Below are positions 21,503-32,470 of a stretch of 64,000 nt of DNA, one piece after another (position 1 is the stretch's first letter; every line of letters begins with the position of its first letter). Origin of the DNA: Blastocladiella emersonii ATCC 22665 (taxonomy: Eukaryota > Blastocladiomycota > Blastocladiomycetes > Blastocladiales > Blastocladiaceae); contig JANHCV010000001.1 of the NCBI GenBank assembly GCA_025594325.1, positions 1,240,001-1,304,000 of the forward strand. The letters are read 5' to 3'. The notes under the pieces are model-generated. The model was not told the DNA's origin. It searched no databases and saw nothing but the letters and a program-made list of their open reading frames with translations. Made by a program: the position numbers and the translations under genes.

Positions 21503-23664
21503 CTAGCTGCAGGTAATAGTGCAAGGGCGTGAATGGGGAGGAGCGAGAGGGAGCGCGGGCCGGCAATGGGCGGGCGGCGGGCGAACGCGGCGGCGACGCG
21601 AGCGATGGGAGCGCGAGGTGGGCGACGCGTCGCGCGGGTCACGCGATGCTCTACGAGAACAAGTTGGGCGAGTTGCGACCGAGTCAGTCGATGATGAGTA
21701 CGCGCAAATCGCTCGCAGCGAGGGAGAAATGAGGATGCAGGACGCGGGGTGCAACGGAACGCGAGTCGGCGGTGGGGTCCGAAGCCGGACACGGCCGCGT
21801 GTCGGCACTCGCGCGCGGAAGGCAAGATCGGATCAACCAGTGAGTTTGCAACGCAACGCAGCGGCGCAGCAGACCCTGCGTCGAGTGGACTGGGCGGCGC
21901 ACGAGTGGGGAGGGACCAGTTGCCGGTGCTACGCCCGCAATCTGGAAGGAGCGGGTCGAACGCCGCGTGGCTGCACACGCAGGCCAAGAATACGCGTTGA
22001 GCGCACGTTTTCGATTGAGGGAGCAGGAGATGGGCGAGTTGATGGCGAGGTTGCGAGGGTTGGAGGCAGGATGTGGTCGCGGAGGATGAGGATGCGAGGA
22101 TGAAGACCACGGTCAACAGTCGTTGGCGACGCGCGGAAACGTGTGAGGGGACGAGGGCGAGCGAGGCAGAGACTATAAATACCGAGGCGTAGCGCGAGGT
22201 TGGCCAGGGAGCTGCTATCCCGAGCAGCAAGCGCGGGGGTCGGCGGCGATCAGGGAGGGACACAAGCCACAGCTCGTTTGACGGGCAATGACGTCGGTGA
22301 CGATGGTCGCTGGGACGACGAGGATCTACGACGGCAGGGAGGCAAGAGCGGATTGAGGTCTGAGTGGTGAGCGGAGATAATAAGAGAGTGGGATGGTCGG
22401 TGGCCGGCGGCGGTGGCCTGGCCACGGGCTGGTACGAGCTGGCGGACGCGTACCTGGTGGTCGGGACGCGTGAGCACTGCGCGATCCGGACAACGAGACG
22501 TCCGTGAGGAAGGAGAGAGAGAGCGGGAAGCCAGGGAGGCGCAGCTCTTGAAGAAGAGGGCGCCGAGTGTCGGCAGGAGTGATGGGCGAGGACGAGGGCA
22601 CGCGCTCGCGTGCGCAAACGCGGAATGAAACGGGCGACCAGCGGATGAGGTGACGTTGCTACAAAGCGGAGAAACGTTTGGATCGCAGCAACGCGGCGTT
22701 CGTTAGCGTTGCTCAAACAGGGCCGGGCGGATCAGAGTCTACGAGTCCCGCCGGGATCAACAGCACCCGGAAGGCGGCCGTCGAGGTCTTTGACCACGGC
22801 GAGACCGAGAGATCCCGGGCATGTCCGACGTGTTGATGGCCTTAGCCTTGACGACGGTGAAGGCGACCGTGACCACGCACATGCCGCGTTTCAACAGTCG
22901 AAACGGGTATTCATCTCGGTGGGTCGAGCGAAGCAGGTCATCGCGTCGGCGGCGCCTCCACGTGAGAGCGTGTCCGACAACCCACCAGGTTTGAGCCTGG
23001 GGCCGCAAGATGAGCAAGGACAAGCTGGTACGCACAGTTTCGACGCTCGACGAGCGTCACGGAGGGCGAGAGTTGAGCAGCAAGATGCACGGCGCCAGCG
23101 CTCGTGCAACGTGTGGTCGACTGTACAAGGTTGGGTATACCATCCCCGAAGAAGAGCAGAACCGAAAGGGAGCGTCGAGGCAGGGACGACGGGCTCGCGC
23201 TCCAGGGACGGCGATCCGAGTCCAAGAATCAGCGCGCACGGCAGTGGAGGTGGCCGGACGCCTGAAACAGATAAGTTCATGCTCCCGAGGCGGGACGCAC
23301 CGGGGACTAGCGCGATCATGAAGCTTGTCGCTACTGAAGCCGATGCACGCTCGGCTGGCCCCTGCCGTTCAGAGGCGAGGGAGGCGCGCCACGGCGCGGT
23401 CGCCGGTTTTGCGCGGGAGCGCCTGCCCGCTCATCGACCGTCGGGATTACCGCGCCGCGTGCGCTTGTAGCAACGTCAGCATCGCCTGGCGCCCGGCGGG
23501 CAGCGTCGGCGGGCGAGGTGGCGCAGCCCGGCCGCGCCCTGCTGCGGACGCGGCGCGCCACACGCGCCGATCGGCCCACGTGACGGGCGCTTTCCCTCGT
23601 TTCTCCGCGCGCTTGGCCGAAGCTTGAACCTCCCTCTCTCTTGCATCATCCCAAACGCAAACGA
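21503..23664. other. 2.2 kb gene-poor region between forkhead and ALG13 genes
   Basis: Likely a long promoter and leader of the forkhead gene plus the ALG13 promoter. A TATAAATA element lies at about 22186-22193 in GC-rich surroundings. Long open frames occur on both strands (for example minus 21223-22716), but they are low in complexity, rich in Arg/Pro/Ala and contain no recognisable domain, so I call no protein here. A non-coding RNA cannot be excluded. Confidence 0.4.
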
Positions 23665-24245
23665 ATGAACATGTCCTCGCGACCACGAGTCTTTGCAACG
23701 GTTGGCACCACGCGCTTCGCGGCGCTCGTCGACCAGATCACGTCCGAGGCCGCGCTTGCGGCGCTCTTCGAGCACGGCTACGGCTCGCTGACCGTCCAGG
23801 CCGGCACAACGGCCGCGAGCGCGACCGCACCGTCCTCGCCCGTCCGCCGCGGGCTACCGTCGGTCACCATCTACGACTACAAGCCGACGCTCGCTGCAGA
23901 CATGGCCGAGGCCGACCTCGTCGTATCGCACGCCGGCGCGGGCTGCGTCATTGAGGCGCTGCGCATGGGCAAGCGGGTCGTCGTCGTCATCAACGAGGCG
24001 CTCATGGACAACCACCAGGCCGAGCTGGCCCGCGCGCTGCACCGCGAAAACTATATCGTGTCGTGCCACCCGAGGTATGTCCGATTGCTCGGTGGGGGCG
24101 AGCGAGAGCTGACCCTTCGAGTTCGTGTAGCGAGCTCGTCGATGCGATCCACGCGATCCACGCCGTGCGGTTAACGCCGTTCCCGCAGCAGGACACGTCG
24201 CGCTTCCCTGCCCTCCTCCGCGAAACCATTCTGTTCGGCAACTAG
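23665..24245 (+). CDS. ALG13: UDP-GlcNAc transferase catalytic subunit ALG13
   Basis: Two exons (23665-24074, 24131-24245) give 174 residues. ALG13 is the cytosolic catalytic half of the enzyme that adds the second GlcNAc to GlcNAc-PP-dolichol at the ER; ALG14 anchors it. Family features are the start FATVGTTRFAALVDQI, ADLVVSHAGAGCVIEALRMG (the UDP-binding segment), VVVINEALMDNHQAELA and the C-terminal LTPFPQQDTSRFPALL. The length matches the single-domain fungal form. Its product is the substrate of ALG1, also encoded in this window 14 kb away. The stop is 45 bp from the convergent SEC8 stop. A second ATG six bases downstream is an equally good start. Confidence 0.94.
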
Positions 24246-24290
24246 CAGCAGTCAACCACCGCTCATATATACCCCACGGATCTGCCACCA

Positions 24291-27200
24291 CTACGGCCCC
24301 TTCATGAGATCCTCGAGCCGGCGCGTGAGGTCGCGGTGCTCGCGCTGCGCCTTAGCCGCCGCCATCGCCGTGGCCTTGCTGTCGGACGCGAGCCGGTCGT
24401 TGAGCGTGGCCACGTCGTACATGAAGTCGAGCATGTTGCGGTACTCGTCGAGCGTGTACGTGGCCCCGTGGTCCGCGATATCATCGAGCATGCGCGTCGC
24501 CCCCGCCAGGTACAGCTCGTAGTACCGTCGCGCGTGGTCGAGCCGCACGTCGCGGCACAGGTCCGCGTGCAGGAGGTGCTGGTGCAGCGCGCGGATCGAC
24601 GTGACCATCTTGCGCACCCCCGCGTGGTTGAGCCGCCGCAGGTACCGCACGTTCGCCACCAGGTAGTGCGTCAGCAGCAGACCGACCCCGTCGAACACGA
24701 ACGTCGCGTCCGATGTCGGCAGGATCCGCAAGCACAGCTCCTCGATCACACCGAGGTCTGTGTTGAGCTGCAGAATGTACAGCTCGGGCTCGACCGTTTC
24801 GCCCGCACCCGCGTCCGCCACCGATGACGCGGCCGCCGCGCCCGCACCGTTGCCGACAGGCGCGCCACCCTCGACGAAATAGTTGCCCTCGCGCATCGCC
24901 AGATCCGTGTGGTACATGGCGTGCACGCGCACCTCGAGGTGCAGCGTCACGAGGCAGCTGTCGGCGAGCGCCTGGTACGCCTCGAGCAGGTCCTTGAACC
25001 GCTCCGCGCGCGCCGCCGGGACGTGCAGCATGCGGACCGACCCGAGCTCGTCCTCGTCCGCACCGCCGTCGCCGTTGTTGCCCGCGAGCCGCGCGATGTC
25101 CGACGTCGGCGACTGCACCATCATGCCGCCGCCGCTGACGCGGGACGACGGGGACATGGGGCCCGCGCTGCCGCCCATCATCTCGTTGTGCGAGCCGAGA
25201 TCGGTCGTCGAGCCGTCGGCGGAACCCGAGGTCGCCGTGGTCAGGAACGCGTCCTCGACCTTGGTCTCCATGAGCTTGATGATCTCGTCGCGGAACCATT
25301 TCTACACGTAGACGCGGCGTGAGCACCAAGCGCCCCCGAAAAGCAAGGCGCGAGCGAGCGTACCAGGCTGACGCGGAGGTACGCGAGCAGCTCGAGCTTC
25401 TTCTTGTCAAAGACGATTTCGGACCGCTGGAACGAGCGGTCGTTGCAGAGGCGGGCCTGCATGAGGATCTCCTGGACGTTGTACCGCTCGTTCATCTCGG
25501 CGTTGAGCTGGGCGTCGTTGCCGTGGAAGTGCGTGTTCTGGCACACGACGTGGAGGAGGTCCGGGTTGCGTGCCCAGGTGCCCGACACGGACTCGGCGAC
25601 GCGGCCGTCGGGGGTGACGCCCGACACGCAGTGGCGGTACTTGGCAAAGCACCGCTCGACGTACCGCGCGAGCATGTCCTCGATCATGCGCAGGTACTCG
25701 GCGCTGCGGAACGGCACCTGCCACATGGTCGCGCACAGCGACTGGATCAGCGACATGAGGTGCACCGCGCTCTGCAGCAGCCCGCCGTCGCCCACCACGA
25801 ACCCGTCGGGCCCGTTGATGTACTTGTGCACGTGCGCCTGCACCTTGGCCTCGATGCTCGGGATGTACGACGTCAGGATGAACTCGTCGAGGAACTCCGA
25901 GTACGTCGCGCGCGTCCGCGCCAGCGACGCCAGCTGCGTGAAGAAGTCGCACGTCGGACGGTACACGACGCACACGAACTCGGGGTCCGCGTCGAACAGC
26001 GGCGTGTGCACCACCGACTTGACCGACGCGTACCGGTCCATGACGTGAGTCTCGATCACGGCGGCCGCGCCGCCGCCGGGCGCGCTGCCGGCTGCAGGAG
26101 GACCACCGGGCGTGGGCGGCAGCGGCGGCAGCTGCGTGCGGTAGAACTTGGCGACCGAGCTGAACGACTCGCTCTGGCTGAACTTGAACAGGTTCGCCGG
26201 CGGCTGCGACCCGTCGGGCAGCGTGCCGGGCGCCGGCCGCGACGACGAGGCCGCGGGCGGCTTGAACAGGTCGCTGATCAGGATCTCGCTCGAGCTGCCC
26301 TTGGTGCGCAGGTAGTCGAGGAGCACGGTTTGGAGCTACGAAGGTTGCGATGTGAGTGTGAGAAAACCGTGAACGCGGAGCGAGGCGCTGCAAAACGTAC
26401 CTCGTCGTGGACCGCCTCGCCAATATCCTCGATCGTGTACACGGGCTCCATGTCGGGCGGGTTGCCGCACTTTTCGAACGCCGGGTGCCGGGACATGGCG
26501 TCGACCATGTTGCACGTGAGCTTGTGCCCCTCGACGACGGCCTCGAGCTTGGCGAACAGCGTGGTGCACAGGCCGCGGAGGGCCGCGAACCGGGACTCCT
26601 TGGCGCGCGTGTCGCGGAGCGCGTGGCGGTCAGCGATCGCAAGCGTGAGCAGGTTACCTGCGGGCGCGGTCCCCGCCACAGCCGCCGCCGATGACGCGGA
26701 CGTGCCCCACGTCGGGTTCGGCATGAACTGCGCGGCCTTGTACTCCTCGCGCGCGTCGACGATGCACCGCTCGACGAGCAGGAACAGCTCCTTGGCGACG
26801 CGCTGCTTGATCTCGGCGAGCGCGGGCGCGAGCGCCCCGAGCCGCGTCAGCGCCTCGAGGCACAGCGTGATGAACCCGAGCGAGTCGATTTCCGGGTTCT
26901 CGTCGCCGTTCTCCTGCGCGAACCCGGGGCCCTCTTCGTCCTCGCCCTCGGCCTGGCTGCGCGCGAGGGACCCGCCGTCGACGGCGGGATTCAGCGTGTC
27001 GCGGCCGATCGAGAGCAGCGCGGCGCCCGAGTTGCGCGACCCGGCGGCGTCGGACCCGATGCGGCGGTGGTGCGTCGCGGACCCGGCGCTCGACCGGTCG
27101 CCCGCGCCAGCGCCGAGCCCGCTGATCGAGTTGAGCGGGGACGCGTGCGAGCGGCGGCGCGGACCGGTGCCGCGGCCGGCGCCGCCGAACCCGCTGTTCC

Positions 27201-28370
27201 GGTTCGGGCTGGTCGGGCGACCGCTGCTCCCGTACGCGGCGTCGGCGTGGGTGTGGTTGCCGTGGCGGACAAAGGCGGTCCATCGGTCCTCGGCAAAGGG
27301 CGACTTGAGGTAAATGTGGTTGTTGATGTCGTTGAGGATGGCTTCGAAGATGGACTCGCGCAGCGCCGTGAGCTGCTTGCGGGTCTCGTCGAGGGCGCCG
27401 ACCTTGGCGCACTCCTTGCCCTGGATGAGCTTGGACGCCTGGTTGAGCAGCGACACGGCCGACAGGCAGTACTTGCCGGCGACGAGGCTCTCGATCTTGA
27501 AGGGCGCGCGACGCATCTCGTCGCTACGCGAGCGGGGCAGGGTGAGTGTAGGCGGCGGATGGGTTGGCGGGGGAGGGAGCGTACACCATGTCCATGATAC
27601 GCAGCATCTCCTTGTAGACGAGGTTCTTGTTCCACAGGCCGAGGAGGTCAAACTGCTTGAGCTGCAGGTTCTCGCGGCTCTGGAGAAGCTTTTCCTTCAT
27701 GTCGCGGATCTTGTCTTGCGTGTCTGCAGGCATGGTGTCGTGTTAGCCAAGGGAAAGCGTCAGTGTCGCATGAGGCGTACCGTTGAGGCCGTCGAGCGTG
27801 TCCGAATAGTACTGGACCGAAAAGTTGAAGCTCGAGTGATAATCTACACGTGCGCGAGCGGTGTGAGCGGATCGCACTGCCCGTTGAGACCGCCCGTCGT
27901 ACCGTTGACGACCGTTTCGACGGCGGGCTCGAGCCGCGCGAGGAGGTCCTGGAACGACCGGACCGAGCGGCCGCCTGGTCCCTCGAGCAGCTGCAGCGCG
28001 AGCTGGACCTCTTGGAACTGACAAGCGGGCGGAACGCGTGAGCCCTCGCCTACGCCACGCTCACACACCGCACACGACGTACATCCTCCTGCATCATGAA
28101 CGGCCAGTTGATCCTGACCTCGTTCATTAGGTCCTCGAGGTCGCGGTGGAGCGGGATCATGGACCCGCCGCTCTCGCTGCGTGGGATCCCGCCGCCGCCG
28201 CCGGGCATGGGCGGTGGCGCCCCGCTGCGCATGGAGGGCGAGGGCGGGACGCTGTCGCCATAGTTTTGCCGGTACTGCTCGATGCGGTCCCTCGAGCGCG
28301 ACGACGATTTGGGCGGGAGGCCCGCGGCCGATGACTGCTGGGGCGGTGGCGCGCCGCGGCGGCCGAACAT
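24291..28370 (-). CDS. SEC8: Exocyst complex component SEC8
   Basis: Seven exons: 28370-28083, 28017-27903, 27843-27781, 27723-27585, 27523-26401, 26335-25364 and 25301-24291, giving 1236 residues. SEC8 (EXOC4) is a subunit of the exocyst, which tethers secretory vesicles to the plasma membrane. The N-terminal Sec8 domain is visible: DLMNEVRINWPFMMQEDFQE, VQLALQLLEG, then FNFSVQYYSDTLDGLN and the coiled coil IRDMKEKLLQSRENLQLKQF with LGLWNKNLVYKEMLRIMD. The large remainder is mostly helical with a Gly/Ser/Asn-rich loop after about residue 330, as in other long SEC8 proteins. The Sec8 call depends mainly on the N-terminal region; length agrees with the family. The first ATG in frame is at 28370. 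Confidence 0.87.
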
Positions 28371-28581
28371 GGTGACTGGCAAGGTGGGTGCCGATGCGTT
28401 GCCACGAGTGGTCTAGGCGCGCCGGCGCAGATGCATGGAAGAGTGGTTGGCGGGGAAGACAGGGAGTGGGGTCGAGGCGCGCGACGGCAACAACCACGCG
28501 GTGGCGCGTCACGACGCCCGAGCTCGCTCGCCGACCACGAAAGCAGCACAGCCACGCCATGTGTATATTCGCTCTCAGGAC

Positions 28582-29106
28582 TCACTGCGCCATCTCGCTT
28601 GGCTCGTTGACCGAAAGCAGGACGTGGAGGAGCGACCGGAACCCGATCACCTCGTCCTGCAGGCGGCGGATCACGGCCGAGTTGGCGCGCCACGTCTCGC
28701 GGAGCGCCGCGAGTTCCGGGTCGCTGCTCTCGTCGGCAGACGAAGCCGGCGACTGGTCCACGTCCATCTACACGCATCATCGCCGTTCAGTGGCCGCAAA
28801 GATAACACGCAACCACACGCAAACACGCACCTCGTTCTCCCGCTCGTCGAGCGACTTACACAGCATCGTTACCGCCTCGAGCTCGGCCGTGCACTGGGCA
28901 CGCAACCGCTTGAGCGTGGCCTGGCTGAGCGCGACCTCGGCGGGGCTGGCGGGGCCGGACTGCGCTTCGAGCGAGGCCACGACGGCGACGATCTCCTCCA
29001 TGAGCCGCTGGAGCGACCGCACCGACGCGAGGCCCGCCTTAACGGTGGCGTGAACCGTCTGCGGCTGCGTGACCGGGTCGGTTGCAGGGAGTGGTGCGGA
29101 AATCAT
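28582..29106 (-). CDS. Small coiled-coil protein, possibly Mediator subunit 30
   Basis: Two exons (29106-28831, 28767-28582) give 153 residues, almost all predicted helix. The first helix runs SVRSLQRLMEEIVAVVASLE, the second LKRLRAQCTAELEAVTMLCK and, after a Ser/Asp-rich linker, a third runs LAALRETWRANSAVIRRLQD. Order and spacing resemble Mediator subunit Med30, in which a final helix starts with a K/R-x-N-x-x-I-like heptad followed by a hydrophobic end; here LLHVLLSVNEP. The resemblance is weak and other small helical subunits are possible. It starts 158 bp from the divergent DUF4050-like gene. The coding status itself is well supported by a phase-consistent intron. Confidence 0.65.
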
Positions 29107-29264
29107 GGCGACGGCAGCGATGGAGAGGGAGAATGAGGGCCGACGCACGTGGTCGATGATCGAAAGCGAGTGGCACCTCCGTTGCTGTTGCGACCGCCTC
29201 CTCTCTCTCTGCGCACCTTCTCGGCCCTGAGACTTCATCGCTCACGGCAACGCAGCTCATCGTC

Positions 29265-30052
29265 ATGACCGTCAGTCTCGCCGCAGTACTGGCCAACGGC
29301 GGCGACCTCGGCTCGGTCGAGACCCTCAACTCTTCCGCATCGGGCTGCGCCGAGTCGCTCGCGGACTCGGTCGAAGCCGCCACGCTGGCCGACCCGGGCC
29401 ACGCCCCAGACGATGAACACGACCACGATGAAGATGCTGTTGCTGCTGCTGTCCACGACTCGAACGAGACGGTCGCTGAGATGGCCGAGCCCACCAACGA
29501 CGACAGCGAGCCAGCACCGCCAGCACCCGTCGCCGCCGAGACCGAGGCCGACGCGGAACCCATCCCGGCGCACCTGCAGGGCCTGTTGCACTGGCAGGCG
29601 CAGCGCAAGCAGTGGCTGAGCCGGCCGTGCGTGCCCGACTACGAGCCGCAGGAGCAGGCGCCCAACGTGAGCCCCGAGCGCTACGCCTACGTGTACCACC
29701 GCATGGTGCGCGAGTGCTGCCCGCTGAGCCGCGGCCAGCGCCTCAACCTCGCCGTCGCCATCAAGCTCATCATTGTTGGGTGGAAGGAGGACGGTACGCT
29801 GCTCCGCTCGCTTCCGTCTGAGAACTCCATTGACGAGTCGTGTTGCCGTCTGTAGGCCTGCTGCCACCATCGTTTGTCACGGCGCCACCATCGCCACCAC
29901 TGGTGCCGACCGTGAACCCGTACGCGGACCGGTCGACCGCCAACGGGGACGCGGCCGCGGCCGCGGCCGGCGGCGCGCACGGCTACACGGGGATCGTCGG
30001 TGCGACGCTCACTACCCTCTGGTCCATGCTGACGCCGACGACGCGCCGCTGA
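29265..30052 (+). CDS. DUF4050-like fungal protein
   Basis: Two exons (29265-29793, 29856-30052) give 241 residues. The N-terminal hundred residues are acidic and Ala/Pro-rich. The central part has the pattern of the fungal DUF4050 family: LLHWQAQRKQWLSRP, SPERYAYVYHRMVRECCPLS, then LNLAVAIKLIIVGWKEDG. The C-terminal segment is Pro/Ala-rich and ends with GYTGIVGATLTTLWSMLTP. The molecular function of this family is not established to my knowledge. The intron splits a glycine codon exactly at the family-conserved W-K-x-D-G. Confidence 0.7.
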
Positions 30053-30239
30053 CGTCCTGCCTGCCCTTCCTCCTCCCTCCTTGCTTCGCAGACCCCTTCA
30101 ACCGGAACCCTGCGCGGAACCGGAACCGGGCAAAGTAGTAACCGCTGCACCTGTACCCCTACCTATTTCGATGATAGATTCCGTTGTCCATTGTGTACAG
30201 CAAGCCGAGTGTATTCCTCACCCCCACCTTTGTGTGGGA

Positions 30240-31231
30240 TCAGCGGAACTTGAGGATCAGGACCATGAGGATCAGCACGACCAGCATGCACACGATGGCG
30301 GCCGTGATGAGCTTGTTGGTCGACAGCCGGCGCGCCATGGTGCGCAGCGTGCGGCCCGCGCGGTCCACGTTGCCGTCGACGTCGCGCAGCTACCCGGAGA
30401 GCGCGTCAGCGAGATTTGGTTGGCGTGGGTGTCGCGGATGGAGCGTACCGTGTTGCGCGCGCGCTCAAGCTGCTGGCGCTGGCGGCGGAGCTCCTCGAGC
30501 GTCTCGATACCCGTTTGCTCTGCACGCGGAGCGCGAGGTCAGTGGTGCTGAGTGAGACGAGGGCCGCAAAGGCGTACCCGTCTCGAGCGCGATGCGGTGG
30601 GTGTTGGTCAAGCGGTCGCCCGTCTGCTGGAGGCGCTCGGTGCCCTGGAGCAGGCGCGAGCGCTGGTCGGCGCCCGCGTCGTCAAAGTTGGCGGGGGCGC
30701 CGGCGGGGCCGAGCAGGGCCTCGCGTGCGGATGGCGAGCTCGTCAGCTTGAGCTACACTCGTTTGCAGGCAGCGTGGGTCAGGTGGGAGGGTCTCGATGG
30801 GACGATGGATGGGTGCGACACGCACAAACTCCTTGCGGTACTTTTCCTGGTCCGACTTGTACTGGCGGAACTTTGGCTGCAGCTTGGCGCGGGTCGGTGG
30901 CGGCAGGGCAAACAGCTCGTTGTCCATGGACGCGACCTATCATGGGCACTACCGTGTGAGACATGGTATCGCGCAGATGCACTGCGGCAGCCGTACAATC
31001 TCATCGGCCTCATCGAGCTCGCGCTCAGCGGCGCGGAGGAGCGTCTTCCATTGTTCTAAAGCAGACGCGATGGCATCGTGAGCTCGAGGGGTCACTTCCC
31101 ACTCACAGCACCGCTCTCATACCGCCGACAAGGGCGCCCGAGCCGAGGTCGCGCAGCTTGGCCGAGAGCGAGGTGGTCAGGGTGACGAGGTCCTGCTCGT
31201 AGTCCTTGAAGAGCTCGGAAGCGTCGGCCAT
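30240..31231 (-). CDS. VTI1: Qb-SNARE VTI1
   Basis: Six exons: 31231-31123, 31055-30997, 30936-30826, 30752-30578, 30519-30449 and 30389-30240, giving 224 residues, the usual size. VTI1 is a SNARE of Golgi-endosome-vacuole fusion. The N-terminus has the three-helix domain start ASELFKDYEQDLVTLTTSLS and LDEADEIVASMDNELFALPP. The SNARE motif runs through LLQGTERLQQTGDRLTNT, IALETEQTGIETLEELRRQR (with the central Q layer region) and RTLRTMARRLSTNKL. The tail anchor is ITAAIVCMLVVLILMVLILK. All five introns are 58-73 nt. Confidence 0.95.
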
Positions 31232-32215
31232 GGTGGATAGTTTAGATGGTTGGCCAGCGGCGGCAAAGATGCATGGAGTGTCTTCGAGGCACAGCGACGG
31301 CAGCGCTGGGAGCGGTTACATGGACGGAGAGAGCAAGCGCTGCGTCCCGCGGCGACGGCCGGAAATGTTCGACGCGTCCCACCTCGCTTCCCCAACGCCT
31401 CACCGCCACGGCCGCCGCCACGCAGCGATGTCTCCTCGCCTGTCTCCCCCACGTCTCAGCCGCCGAGTCTGCGATCAAGAGGACGGATAGACGGCGATCA
31501 CGGCTCGGGAGCGAGAACCGGCCACGAGCGCAGACGAGCGAGGCATCGATCGGAATTCACGCGGCAGAGGCCCCGGCGCCGCACGCCGACATCACTCGGC
31601 GCGAGAGTTTTCATCATGTCGCCCACGGCCGGGATCAGCAGGCAGGGCAGCTGGCCGCGAACGTGGCCCTGCTGACCGCCCGCCGCCCGTCATCTCCCGC
31701 CCAATTTCCCACCCCGCAGCAACGTGTCCCGCTGCCGACGTCACGGCGGATCGGATCAGCCGGTCGTCGCCGACGACGCGACGCGTTGGGATCAACACGA
31801 TCAGCGAGGAGGGCGGGTGTTGAGGTCGGCGGCCGCGACGGCGACGAGGAGAAGGACGGATGGCGGCGGCGACGAGAAGGAAAAGAGAAGAAGGGGCGAC
31901 GCTGCGTCCGAAGTTTGATTTTCCAGTCGTGTGACCAATTTATCGCGGGTAAGAATAGCCGGCGAGTCACGGAACACGTGCCGCAGGGTCCGCGGATTCG
32001 GGCTGCGGTTGCCAGCTTCCGAGGCCTCGAACGGCTGCCCCTACAAAAGGGAGCGGCTCCCCCCGCTCTCCCTGCCGCCCGTCCTGATTCCGATCCTTCC
32101 TCTCGTGAAGATCCCCTCCTGCTGCTGCTCGTCCTCGCTGCTTCCGGCCTTCGCCTCCTCCCTCGTCCCCCCTCCTGGTCTAATCGCGACGCACCGCCGG
32201 CGTCGCTAGTCCAAG
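31232..32215. promoter_or_regulatory. Divergent promoter region of VTI1 and the bZIP gene
   Basis: About 1 kb. A CTACAAAAGG element at 32041-32050 followed by a CT-rich tract looks like the core promoter of the bZIP gene; the same decamer precedes the nucleoside hydrolase gene. A long open frame covers part of the region but is compositionally unlike a protein and includes the promoter element, so it is not called. Confidence 0.5.
32041..32050 (+). promoter_or_regulatory. TATA-like core promoter element (CTACAAAAGG)
   Basis: CTACAAAAGG followed by GAGCGGCTCC and a pyrimidine-rich tract, 175 nt upstream of the first upstream ORF of the bZIP gene. Confidence 0.5.
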
Positions 32216-32227
32216 ATGGCCTTCTAA
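32216..32227 (+). promoter_or_regulatory. Upstream ORF 1 (three codons, MAF)
   Basis: ATG GCC TTC TAA in the leader of the bZIP gene, 244 nt before the main start codon. Placement before a longer upstream ORF recalls the leaders of GCN4/cpc-1 genes. Confidence 0.5.
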
Positions 32228-32291
32228 GCTCCGCGCCCTTCGCTCGCTACCCCCCACTACTCGCTCCCCGCCACCCAGCCCTGGTAGTACC

Positions 32292-32375
32292 ATGGCATTT
32301 GCCCTCCAAAATGACGCCCTCCGTGCCCGCCTCCTTCGCGAACATCCCCCTCCGACCTTGAATCAAAATCAGTGA
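32292..32375 (+). promoter_or_regulatory. Upstream ORF 2 (27 codons), overlapped by a 16-codon upstream ORF
   Basis: Begins at ATG 32292 in the context TACCATGG and ends at TGA 32373-32375, 95 nt before the main ATG. A further ATG at 32311 opens a 16-codon frame ending at 32361 in another phase. Scanning ribosomes would have to pass or reinitiate after these to reach the bZIP start. Confidence 0.5.
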
Positions 32376-32470
32376 ACGACTCGCCCCCAGCCCCGCGACC
32401 CGCCCCGCCTCAGCCCCCTCCCTTGTCTGACTCCACTTTTACTCCACCCGCCACCATCCCGCCATCCAGA

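Noticed and set aside
21223-22716. 497-residue open frame on the minus strand upstream of the forkhead gene
   Set aside because: Composition is Arg/Pro/Ser/Ala-rich as expected from out-of-frame GC-rich sequence; it overlaps the forkhead first exon in another phase and has no recognisable domain.
22709-23470. 253-residue frame upstream of ALG13
   Set aside because: No recognisable motif, biased composition, no splice-consistent continuation.
31246-32361. 371-residue frame between VTI1 and the bZIP gene
   Set aside because: Covers the core promoter element and uORFs of the bZIP gene and has low-complexity composition.
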